31,600 nucleotides of DNA from Mobilitalea sp. Lineage in GTDB: Bacteria > Bacillota_A > Clostridia > Lachnospirales > Lachnospiraceae. This document shows, piece by piece, positions 22,522-30,151 of the stretch; positions within the stretch are counted from its first letter, which is position 1; every line of letters starts with the position of its first letter. The notes beneath the pieces were generated by a model that saw only the letters and a program-made list of their open reading frames with translations, had not been told where the DNA came from and did not search any database. The DNA is taken from contig JARKQP010000245.1 of assembly GCA_029974875.1 (NCBI GenBank), positions 1 through 31,600 of the forward strand, written 5' to 3'. A program made the position numbers and the translations under genes.

Positions 22522-24447
22522 ATGAGGCATGGATTTTTGAGGGTTGCTGCCGCAACTCCGGTAATCAGGGTTGCTGATTGTGAATATAACGCAGGAAAGA
22601 TTATAGAATTAATTGATAAAACAGAAGCAGATGGGAACAAGCTGGTGGTATTCCCGGAATTATGTGTCACAGGCTACACCTGTGGTGACCTGTTCCTGCA
22701 GGATACCCTGTTGAAGGGGGCAATCGGCGCAGTAAAGAAAATAGTGGACCATACCAAGGGAAAGGAAATTGTTGCGGTTGTGGGATTTCCCTATATTGTA
22801 AGGGGGAAATTATATAATACGGCGGCGGCTATTTGCAATGGACAGGTATTGGGCTTGATACCGAAGATGAGTATCCCAAACTATACGGAATTTTATGAAG
22901 CAAGGCATTTTACCGCAGGGCTACAGGAGCCTTTCCTGACCGGCTTTCTGGGAAAAGAGGTATATTTTGGGTCACAGCTTTTGTTCCAGTGTACCAATAT
23001 GCCGGACTATATCCTTGGGGTTGAGATCTGCGAGGATCTGTGGATTCCTAAATCACCCAGCATCGAGCATTGTATTGCCGGAGCCACTGTCATGGCGAAC
23101 CTTTCCGCCAGCGATGAGCTTACGGGTAAGGATGCCTACCGCCGGGAGCTGGTGAAGAGCCAGTCGGCAAGGCTTGTCTGCGGATATGTTTACAGTGATG
23201 CCGGAGAGGGTGAATCAACAACGGACCTGGTTTTTGGTGGGCATAATTTGATTACTGAGAACGGGACATTGTTGGCGGAATCGGATACCTTTGAAAACGG
23301 AATTATTTCCAGCGAGATAGATTTGGGTAAGCTAAAAAGCGAGCGCCGCAGGATGCACACCTATCTTGGGCAAAGCACCGCCTCCTACCAGGTGGTACCC
23401 TTTACCCTGGGAGACGGAAAGGGGGAATTGCCCCAGCTTGAACTGACGCGCTTTGTTGATCCGGCTCCTTTTGTCCCCTCCGCAAAGGCGGAAAGGGATA
23501 AGCGCTGCCGTGATATTATTAATATCCAGGCCATGGGCTTAAAGACAAGGCTTTCCCATACGGGAATTAAAAATGCTGTTGTTGGAATATCAGGAGGACT
23601 GGATTCCACACTTGCATTGCTGGTGACAGTGAAAGCCTTTGAGATGCTGGGGCTTGATAAGAAGGGAATCCGTGCAGTCACCATGCCCTGCTTTGGCACT
23701 ACGGACAGAACCTACCAGAATGCAATTTTGATGGCACAGAGCCTTGGGGTAACTCTTATGGAGGTGCCCATAAGGGAAGCAGTGGAGCTGCATTTTAGGG
23801 ATATTGGCCATGATCAGGGCATCCACGACCTGACCTTTGAGAACAGCCAGGCGAGGGAGCGTACCCAGGTGCTGATGGACATTGCCGGTAAATATGACGG
23901 TTTTGTAGTCGGTACAGGGGATATGTCGGAGCTGGCGCTGGGATGGGCTACCCATAACGGTGACCATATGTCCATGTATGGGGTGAATGCCTCCGTTCCA
24001 AAGACACTGGTACGTTACCTGGTATCCTACTTTGCAGATACAACCCAGGATCAGAAGCTTAAGGAGGTGCTGCTGGATGTCCTTGATACTCCGGTGAGCC
24101 CGGAGCTTCTGCCGCCGAAGGACGGAGAAATCGCACAGAAAACAGAGGATATCGTGGGACCCTATGAGCTCCATGATTTCTTCCTATATTATGTATTGCG
24201 GTTTGGTTTTGAACCGTCAAAGGTATACCGGTTGGCTAAGCATGCCTTTAAGGGCAGCTACGGGGAGCAGGAAATCTTAAAGTGGTTAAAGGTTTTTTAC
24301 TGGAGATTCTTTACCCAGCAGTTTAAACGGTCCTGCTTACCGGACGGTCCCAAGGTGGGCAGTGTGGCTGTTTCACCCAGAGGCGACCTTAGGATGCCGA
24401 GCGATGCTTCGGCCGCATTATGGATGAAGGAGCTGGATCAGCTATAA
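22522..24447 (+). CDS. nadE: glutamine-dependent NAD(+) synthetase
   Basis: 641-residue two-domain enzyme making NAD from deamido-NAD, ATP and glutamine-derived ammonia in the last step of NAD synthesis. The N-terminal nitrilase-type amidase domain has the triad Glu46 (VFPEL), Lys115 (IPKM) and Cys170 (EICEDLW). The C-terminal synthetase domain has the ATP pyrophosphatase loop GISGGLDSTLALL (Ser357 onward) and GTGDMSELALGW. Length is normal. The ATG at 22522 is chosen over a TTG two codons upstream because GGAGG lies at 22510-22514. A Shine-Dalgarno-pairing leader precedes it, and a degV-family gene follows. Confidence 0.96.
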   Translation: MRHGFLRVAAATPVIRVADCEYNAGKIIELIDKTEADGNKLVVFPELCVTGYTCGDLFLQDTLLKGAIGAVKKIVDHTKGKEIVAVVGFPYIVRGKLYNTAAAICNGQVLGLIPKMSIPNYTEFYEARHFTAGLQEPFLTGFLGKEVYFGSQLLFQCTNMPDYILGVEICEDLWIPKSPSIEHCIAGATVMANLSASDELTGKDAYRRELVKSQSARLVCGYVYSDAGEGESTTDLVFGGHNLITENGTLLAESDTFENGIISSEIDLGKLKSERRRMHTYLGQSTASYQVVPFTLGDGKGELPQLELTRFVDPAPFVPSAKAERDKRCRDIINIQAMGLKTRLSHTGIKNAVVGISGGLDSTLALLVTVKAFEMLGLDKKGIRAVTMPCFGTTDRTYQNAILMAQSLGVTLMEVPIREAVELHFRDIGHDQGIHDLTFENSQARERTQVLMDIAGKYDGFVVGTGDMSELALGWATHNGDHMSMYGVNASVPKTLVRYLVSYFADTTQDQKLKEVLLDVLDTPVSPELLPPKDGEIAQKTEDIVGPYELHDFFLYYVLRFGFEPSKVYRLAKHAFKGSYGEQEILKWLKVFYWRFFTQQFKRSCLPDGPKVGSVAVSPRGDLRMPSDASAALWMKELDQL

Positions 24448-24483
24448 GGATGAGCTATAAGATACAATAAGGTATAACGTTGG

Positions 24484-24528
24484 CGGAAGAGGGTGTGAAT
24501 AAGGAGATTGTTCACGCGGTTTCTTCCG
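24484..24528 (+). repeat. hairpin between nadE and degV
   Basis: CGGAAGA (24484-24490) pairs with TCTTCCG (24522-24528), enclosing GTGTGAA (24493-24499) with TTCACGC (24511-24517, one G-U pair). No T-run follows. Probably an attenuator or processing site within the nadE-degV transcript. The rest of the 138-base gap shows only the degV ribosome site. Confidence 0.45.
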
Positions 24529-24585
24529 GCTGTGCCTGACAGGCGCAGGTTCTATGGAGCCGCAATGGCGGCGGAAGGAGATGCT

Positions 24586-25467
24586 ATGGCACTAAAGATT
24601 GTTACAGATTCTGCATCAGATACTCCCAGATGGGTGATTGAAAGGTTTGGGCTGCATGTAATTCCGACACCGGTAGTAATTGATGAGAAGGATTATTTTG
24701 ACGGTCAGACACTTATGCCGGAGGAGTTTTACAAAATCCTCAGCAGCGGCGTGGATATAAAAACCTACCATATCAACGCCCATATGTTTTATGATAATTT
24801 TTAACCCTATGCGGAGCGCGGGGATGAGGTGATCTATATCTGCTTTTCCATGGGGATTGCGGGTACCTTTAATGCGGCTAATATTGCCAAAGCGGAATTA
24901 CTGGAGCAGTACCCGGATTTTGACCTCACAATTATTGATTCAAAATGTGCCTCCCTGGGCTATGGGCTTGCCGCCTATTATGCGCTGTTAATGCAGGAAA
25001 AGGGTGCATCAAAAAATGATATCATAGAGGGTATCCGGTGGCATTGTGAGCATATGGAGATGGTATTTACGGTCAATACCCTGGAATATCTCTTTAAAGG
25101 GGGACGTCTTAGCAGAACCTCTGCCATAGCTGGAGGGCTTCTGGATATTAAGCCGATCATCCAGGTTAATGATGAGGGTGCTTTGGAATCCATTGAAAAG
25201 ATCAGAGGAAGGAATAAGGCATTAAAGAGATTGGTGGAGATACTGGGCGAGCGTGGAGCCGGTCTGTCCAGCCAAAGGATTGCGATAGTCCATGGGGATG
25301 ATGCGGGGACGATGGATCTGGTGAAGGAACAGATAACCTCCGCTTACGGCGAAGTCAAATTTATTGATAATTATGTGGGATGTGCCATTGGCGCCCATAC
25401 GGGACCGGGCATCATTGGTATTCTCTTTTTGAATGAGGTGTCACCGTACCAGGAGTATTTTGAATAG
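24586..25467 (+). pseudogene. DegV family fatty-acid-binding protein gene, interrupted by an in-frame TAA
   Basis: Frame from ATG 24586 (ribosome site GGAAGGAG at 24573-24580) reads MALKIVTDSASDTP and proceeds as a DegV protein to codon 72. TAA at 24802-24804 then interrupts, and the same frame continues PYAERGDEVIYICFSMGIAG to TAG 25465-25467. Without the stop the product would be about 293 residues, the normal size of these fatty-acid-binding proteins, and no frame shift is needed. A single substitution (for example AAA or GAA to TAA) explains it. Restart at GTG 24829 could yield a C-terminal fragment of 212 residues, but it would lack the N-terminal half of the lipid-binding site. The rest shows no further decay, so the mutation is recent or a sequencing error. 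Confidence 0.85.
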
Positions 25468-25554
25468 CTTAGGGCATATGAAGTTGCTGAATGAGTTAAT
25501 TACTGAGCTAAACTAAGGATTTAGTAATAGCTTAGGAATGTGAAGTTGCTGAAT
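25465..25554 (+). repeat. imperfect direct repeat, period about 63 bases
   Basis: TAGCTTAGG, a short variable part, then TGAAGTTGCTGAAT occurs at 25465-25492 and 25528-25554. The first copy includes the degV stop codon. Between them lies ACTAA-GGAT-TTAGT, a small hairpin. Function unknown; it looks like a local duplication. Confidence 0.6.
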
Positions 25555-25631
25555 CCCTGGTTTTACAAGTGGAGCCTTACATTCATATAGAATGTATTAT
25601 ATTGCGTTGCAATTGGCTCTGGCAGGAAAGA

Positions 25632-25718
25632 AAATGCTGTAAGGCTTTCCAAAATCAATTATGGCCGGCTTTTAACCGAATATAATTGGCTTAGAATAAG
25701 AAAAGCGTTACAGCATTT
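25632..25718. repeat. nested inverted repeat in the degV/minus-gene convergent gap
   Basis: Outer arms AAATGCTGTAA (25632-25642) and TTACAGCATTT (25708-25718) are perfect over 11 bases. Inside lie CAATTAT/ATAATTG and CGG/CCG, giving one long folded structure. An alternative pairing uses AGCCTTAC near 25573 with GTAAGGCT near 25639. It may end both converging transcripts or be a small non-autonomous element. The T-runs expected of a simple terminator are missing. Confidence 0.45.
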
Positions 25719-25732
25719 GATACTATGTATTA

Positions 25733-26176
25733 TTATTTAGCTACTTTCGCTTTTTCTAGCGTAGTTTGAATCGCTTCAACGAGAAGCTGCTGTGTATATT
25801 TGCTGTCCTCCATAAATTCAACCTCATTGATAGGAACATCATTGTATAGCTGCAGGGCAATTGCTTTGAGTGAAGGCTGGATGAGAGGGTACATCGTAGT
25901 AACAGCCTCATCAAGGTTTTCAATTTCTACGGAATTGATGTGATCCTTGTCAACTACAACGACCATGTTTAGCGCCATGTCATTCAAGGTAAATGTGGAG
26001 GAATATGTACCTGCAGTATAAAGATTAGTTTCATTTGATGCCTCTTCCCCATCCTTGCCCTTGCCACCCTTGAACATGAATATCAGGAGCAGGATCAACA
26101 AAATACCTAATGCCGCGAAAATCACAGTGTATATGATTTCTTTTAATTGGATGACGACTATTTTTGTCTTTGCCAT
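25733..26176 (-). CDS. small membrane-anchored protein with FMN-binding-like domain
   Basis: 147-residue protein on the minus strand. The start at 26176 is set by GGAGG 6 bases upstream. One N-terminal membrane helix (about residues 15-38, IIYTVIFAALGILLILLLIF) is followed by a Gly/Lys-rich linker and an extracytoplasmic domain beginning YTAGTYSSTFTLN. That pattern and the later VVVDKDHINSVEIENLDEA resemble FMN-bind-type domains, although no covalent-FMN Thr motif can be made out. The C-terminal half (TMYPLIQPSLKAIALQLY, SKYTQQLLVEAIQTTLEKA) is helical. The flanking genes point away or towards it and give no functional hint. Role unknown. Confidence 0.75.
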   Translation of the reverse strand: MAKTKIVVIQLKEIIYTVIFAALGILLILLLIFMFKGGKGKDGEEASNETNLYTAGTYSSTFTLNDMALNMVVVVDKDHINSVEIENLDEAVTTMYPLIQPSLKAIALQLYNDVPINEVEFMEDSKYTQQLLVEAIQTTLEKAKVAK

Positions 26177-26343
26177 ATCTATCCTCCAGAGCATGAGTTG
26201 CTTCATGTCTTATTTCTTATTATATATTATTAGACTACACTATAAATTATGCAGATAAATTTAGAGTACTCTTGGAAATCAGCCGCAAAGATGTACATGA
26301 GTGGATTTTCGGGAGTGCCACCTAAAGGATGGGGGGAGTTTTT

Positions 26344-29300
26344 ATGTCCTTGCAGCTCTTTCTGGGAAGTGCCGGTTCTGGTAAATCCTATCAGCTGTAC
26401 CGTGAAGTAATTGAAGAATCAAGGAAACATCCGGATATCAATTACCTCGTAATTGTGCCGGAGCAGTTTACCTTACAGACCCAGAAGGATATTGTCACGA
26501 TGCACCCGGAGCATGGGGTGATGAATGTAGATATCCTTAGTTTTTTGCGCTTTGCCTACCGTATCTTTGAAGAGGTGGGCGGTGACGATTATCCTATTTT
26601 AGAGGATACGGGAAAAAGCATGGTGCTCCGTAAGGTAGTAGCGGAAAAAAGAAAGGATTTAATTCTATTTGGCACTAATGTTAAAAAAACAGGATTTATT
26701 AATGAATTAAAATCCCTGCTCTCTGAGCTGTACCAATACAACGTCAGCGAGGAGGATTTTGGGAGGATGCAGGAGGTCGCCGAGAAAAAGCCGGTGCTCA
26801 AGGCGAAGCTTGCGGATCTTCATACAGTATATGAAGGCTTCCGTGGATTTATGAAGGAACGCTATATCACGGCAGAAGAGATTTTCATGGTGCTAAACCG
26901 GGTGATAGACCGCTCCGAATGGATTAAGGGAACTGTGATCTGCCTGGATGGCTTTACGGGCTTTACACCCTGCCAGTACCAGTTGATTTCCAAAATGTTA
27001 ACATACGCGAAGAAGGTTATGGTAACCGTCACCCTTGATCCGAGAGAAAGGATTGATGGGGAAGGGAAGGAGCACCAGCTTTTTGGCTTAAGCCATAAGA
27101 CGATTAAAAAGCTGTATCAGCTGGCGGAGGATTCAAAGGCCGTAACCCTGGAGCCTGTCTATGCGGAAAAAAGGAGCAAAAGTAAGGTGCCTTACCGTTT
27201 CCGTAAATCAGAAGCGCTTGCAGCCCTGGAGCAGAACCTGTTCCGTTATCCCTATCAGACCTATGGGAAGGAGCAGGGGGATATTAGGATCCACAGCACC
27301 AGGGATAGGAATTGTGAGGTTGCATTTGTGGCCAGGGAGATTAAACGGCTGGTGCGTGAGGAGGGACTGCGTTACCGGGACATTGCGGTGGTTACCGGGG
27401 ATGTCAAGGAATATGGAAGAATTGCAAAGCGCTTGTTCCTGCAGTCGGAGATTCCCTGCTTTATTGATTATAAGAAGGATATACTGAGTAATCCCTTTGT
27501 GGAATTGCTGCGTGCGGCAGTGGTTGTAGTCAGCGAGGATTTCAGCTATGAGGGGGTATTCCGTTATCTGAGGTCAGGTATGACCGGATGTACGAAGGAA
27601 GAGATAGATATCCTGGAGAATTATGTGCTGGCTACCGGCATCCGGGGACATAAAAGATGGGCGGAGCCCTTTGTCCGAAGATACCGGAGCAGGGAGCCGC
27701 TGCAATTAGGTGCTATCAATGAGATCCGGGTGAAGTTCATGGAAGAAATTGAGCCCCTTTACGTGGTGTTAAAGAACCGGGAAAAGACGCTGCGGGATTA
27801 TACCACGGCATTATATGAGCTTGGGGTGGATTTAAGGATAGAACAAAAGCTGGAGGAATACCGGAGCAGCTTTATAGAGGCAGGCCAGCCCTTGATTGCA
27901 AAGGAATTCGAGCAGGTTTACCGGATTGTCATGGATTTATATGACCAGATGGTATTGTTGCTGGGTGATGAGCATTGCAGCTTAAAGGAATTTAGCGAAA
28001 TACTGGACACGGGCTTTGTGGAAGTAAAGGTGGGACTAATACCGCCGGGAGTGGACGAAGTGGTGGTTGGTGATACCCAGCGGACCAGGCTAAAAGACAT
28101 ACGTGCATTGTTTTTTATCGGCGTTAACGAAGGAATTGTCCCCAAAGCGATCGGAAGTGGTGGAATTCTTTCCGATATTGAGAGGGAGCTGTTGATAAAC
28201 AACGATATTGAGCTTGCTCCGACGAAGCGCCAGCAGTCCTTTACGGATCAGTTTTATATTTACCTGAATATGACAAAGCCGAAGGAGAAGCTATATATTA
28301 CATACCATAAGGTGAATGAGGAAGGGAAATCCGTAAACCCTTCGTTCATTATCAATAAAGTAAGGCAGCTGTTTCCCAAGCTTTCCGTGATAGATGAAAG
28401 TGATACTAGGGAGTGTAACGTACGTCTTTTGCCGGAGAGTAGAGCAGGTATTCTTTCGGATGATAAAGCGGGTATCCTTTCGGAGAATGGAGCAGGTATT
28501 CTTTCGGAGGGTAAAGCAGGCATCCTTCCGGAGGATCAAGTAATTATCCTTTCGGAGGATCAAGCAGATATTCTTCCAGAGGATCAAGTACGTATCCTTT
28601 CGGAGGATCAAGCAGATATTCTTCCGGAGGATCAAGTAAGTATCTTTCAGGAGTATATAGAGCGGGTTCTCCAGGATAACGGTTTAAATTATTTAGCAGA
28701 AGGACTGAGAAGCTATAACCAGAAGGAGACCTCGGAGCTGTGGCGGGAGCTGTATCTATATTACAGGGAGGATCCTGACAGGAGAAAAATTTTAGACAGG
28801 CTGGTGGAAGGCGCCTTCTTTGTTAATAGGGAGAGGGGAATTTCAAAGGCGGCAGCAAAGCTGCTATATGGCTCGGAGTTAAAGGGAAGTGTAACCCGGC
28901 TTGAAAAATACGCGGGCTGTGCCTTTGCCCATTTCCTCAGCTATGGCCTGTCCCTGGAGCAGAGACAGGAATATAAGCTGGCTATTCCGGATATAGGTAC
29001 CATATTCCATAATGCAATTGACCATTTCTCAAAGCGGTTGGATACAGGCGAGTACACCTGGCATACCATACCGGATGATGTCAGGGAGCAGTGGGCAGTT
29101 GAAAGCGTAGCCTACGCGGTGGAGCAATACGAAAGCTCAGTGCTGCGCAGCTCCGCTAGGAATGAATATATGATTAAACGCATGGAACGGATCACAGTCC
29201 GGACCCTTTGGGCTTTGTGCAACCAAATTAAGCAGGGGGCTTTTGAGCCGTGGGGCTATGAAAAGCAATTTAACCATGCACCGGATGTTATGCTGAGCCT

Positions 29301-29982
29301 GACCGGACGGATCGACCGGCTTGACATCTATGAGGAAGGGAACAAGGTCTATGTCAGGGTAATTGATTATAAATCAGGCAACACCTATTTTGATTTAAGC
29401 AGTGTTTATTACGGATTGCAGCAGCAGCTGTCCGTTTATTTAAGTGCGGCCCTTGATTACCTGGGCAGGGAATATGGTGGGAAGGAAATCGTTCCTGCGG
29501 GCATCTTTTATTATCATATTGATGACCCGATTGTTGCAAAATCAGACCAGGCAGAGGAGGATATCTACAAAAGCCTCCGCATGAACGGCCTGGTCAATGA
29601 GGATAAAAAAGTAATTGGTTTAATGGACAGTAAGCTGGCGGGAGAGGACAGGACGCTCCGGGCTTCGGCGAAATCGGATATCATACCCGTTGAGACTAAC
29701 AAAGAGGGAGAGCTGGGGAAGAGATCCGTAGTTGCTACGGAAAAGCAGCTGAAGGCTCTGGTTGATTATGTCAATAGTAAATTGGCAGAGGACAGCAGGC
29801 AGATCCTACAGGGGGACTCTGTGCTTAACCCTTACCGGATGGGGGAGGCGGCAGCCTGTACCTATTGTGAATACCGGGGTGCCTGCGGCTTTGACAGCCG
29901 GTTGCCAGGCTATGCCTACCGCAATCTTTCGAAGAAACAGGTGGATGAAATTAAGGCAGAAATATGGGGTGAGTGTGAATAG
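26344..29982 (+). CDS. addB: ATP-dependent helicase/deoxyribonuclease subunit B
   Basis: 1212-residue AddB, partner of AddA in double-strand-break end resection. The N-terminal Walker A is LGSAGSGKS. The C-terminal nuclease domain has GRIDRLD and VIDYKSG, and the iron-sulfur cysteines are Cys859 plus Cys1172, Cys1175 and Cys1181 in CTYCEYRGAC. The start at 26344 follows GGGGGAG and is better placed than the ATG at 26329. Between the helicase-like part and the nuclease domain (residues 701-771) lies an eight-copy octapeptide repeat not expected in AddB, which accounts for much of the extra length over the usual roughly 1150-1170 residues. addA follows 169 bases downstream. No convincing promoter was found in 26207-26328, which also holds a 10-base palindrome AGAGTACTCT. 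Confidence 0.95.
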   Translation: MSLQLFLGSAGSGKSYQLYREVIEESRKHPDINYLVIVPEQFTLQTQKDIVTMHPEHGVMNVDILSFLRFAYRIFEEVGGDDYPILEDTGKSMVLRKVVAEKRKDLILFGTNVKKTGFINELKSLLSELYQYNVSEEDFGRMQEVAEKKPVLKAKLADLHTVYEGFRGFMKERYITAEEIFMVLNRVIDRSEWIKGTVICLDGFTGFTPCQYQLISKMLTYAKKVMVTVTLDPRERIDGEGKEHQLFGLSHKTIKKLYQLAEDSKAVTLEPVYAEKRSKSKVPYRFRKSEALAALEQNLFRYPYQTYGKEQGDIRIHSTRDRNCEVAFVAREIKRLVREEGLRYRDIAVVTGDVKEYGRIAKRLFLQSEIPCFIDYKKDILSNPFVELLRAAVVVVSEDFSYEGVFRYLRSGMTGCTKEEIDILENYVLATGIRGHKRWAEPFVRRYRSREPLQLGAINEIRVKFMEEIEPLYVVLKNREKTLRDYTTALYELGVDLRIEQKLEEYRSSFIEAGQPLIAKEFEQVYRIVMDLYDQMVLLLGDEHCSLKEFSEILDTGFVEVKVGLIPPGVDEVVVGDTQRTRLKDIRALFFIGVNEGIVPKAIGSGGILSDIERELLINNDIELAPTKRQQSFTDQFYIYLNMTKPKEKLYITYHKVNEEGKSVNPSFIINKVRQLFPKLSVIDESDTRECNVRLLPESRAGILSDDKAGILSENGAGILSEGKAGILPEDQVIILSEDQADILPEDQVRILSEDQADILPEDQVSIFQEYIERVLQDNGLNYLAEGLRSYNQKETSELWRELYLYYREDPDRRKILDRLVEGAFFVNRERGISKAAAKLLYGSELKGSVTRLEKYAGCAFAHFLSYGLSLEQRQEYKLAIPDIGTIFHNAIDHFSKRLDTGEYTWHTIPDDVREQWAVESVAYAVEQYESSVLRSSARNEYMIKRMERITVRTLWALCNQIKQGAFEPWGYEKQFNHAPDVMLSLTGRIDRLDIYEEGNKVYVRVIDYKSGNTYFDLSSVYYGLQQQLSVYLSAALDYLGREYGGKEIVPAGIFYYHIDDPIVAKSDQAEEDIYKSLRMNGLVNEDKKVIGLMDSKLAGEDRTLRASAKSDIIPVETNKEGELGKRSVVATEKQLKALVDYVNSKLAEDSRQILQGDSVLNPYRMGEAAACTYCEYRGACGFDSRLPGYAYRNLSKKQVDEIKAEIWGECE
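28444..28656 (+). repeat. addB: 24-bp minisatellite within addB
   Basis: Eight in-frame 24-base units (28444-28635) plus a degenerate ninth encode AGILSDDK, AGILSENG, AGILSEGK, AGILPEDQ, VIILSEDQ, ADILPEDQ, VRILSEDQ and ADILPEDQ. The last four form two 48-base higher-order units differing at only three bases, so the array expanded recently. Each unit is a multiple of three, so copy-number change would not break the frame. Confidence 0.95.
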
Positions 29983-30151
29983 TCTCGCAAAAGATCGCGA
30001 GCCTTTAGAATTTCTAAGGCGCCAAAAGACGCCACCTAAGAAATTCTGGTGTGCCATGCATGGCACACTTTTCACACCGGAAGAATGCAAGAGCAGCGTT
30101 CTTCCCACTTATATTTGTGCTGCCTATGGCAGCATAAGGGAAGGAAAGTAA
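29975..30151 (+). CDS. possible small Cys-containing protein between addB and addA
   Basis: A 58-codon frame from GTG 29975 (GGGGTGA just upstream) to TAA 30149-30151 directly abuts the addA ATG. The peptide is basic at first (RRQKTPPKKFW), then has CAMHGTLFTPEEC and YIC, spacing that could bind a metal. Against it: the same bases form several strong palindromes, the GTG lies inside the addB end, and I know of no such protein in addAB operons. An alternative is that the stretch is only an intergenic repeat element that happens to be open. Confidence 0.3.
   Translation: MNSLAKDREPLEFLRRQKTPPKKFWCAMHGTLFTPEECKSSVLPTYICAAYGSIREGK
29984..30072. repeat. compound palindromic element in the addB-addA gap
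   Basis: Three successive structures: CTCGC/GCGAG (29984-29988/29997-30001); GAATTTCT/AGAAATTC (30008-30015/30039-30046) enclosing GGCG/CGCC (30018-30021/30030-30033); and a perfect 20-base palindrome centred at 30058/30059, whose arms are GTGTGCCATG and CATGGCACAC, followed by TTTT. CACACC at 30073-30078 could compete for GGTGTG at 30048-30053. The last hairpin with its T-run resembles a weak terminator or attenuator ahead of addA. Confidence 0.6.
30118..30134 (+). promoter_or_regulatory. addA: hairpin next to the addA ribosome site
   Basis: TGCTGCC, loop TAT, GGCAGCA: a perfect 7-bp stem ending one base before AAGGGAAGGAAAG, the addA ribosome site. It may influence addA translation or mRNA stability. 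Confidence 0.45.

Noticed and set aside
23590..24174. Minus-strand frame of 194 codons opposite nadE
   Set aside because: It lies fully inside nadE, whose catalytic motifs are intact, and it has no ribosome site.
1..25467. In-frame stops in oppD (TAG) and degV (TAA) read as recoding, for example pyrrolysine at TAG
   Set aside because: Different stop codons are involved, both are used as normal stops at the ends of other genes here, and neither protein family is known to need a recoded residue.
28260..28635. Long minus-strand frames with SERIPAL-like repeats opposite addB
   Set aside because: They are only the reverse reading of the 24-bp minisatellite, whose units are multiples of three and so stay open in several frames.
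28444..28656. Tandem 24-bp units considered as a CRISPR array
   Set aside because: The units are contiguous without spacers and lie in frame inside addB.
30049..30068. Perfect palindrome taken as a replication or recombination (dif/att) site
   Set aside because: It is followed by a T-run and neighbours other hairpins in an operon gap, with no integrase or replication gene nearby, so an RNA hairpin is simpler.
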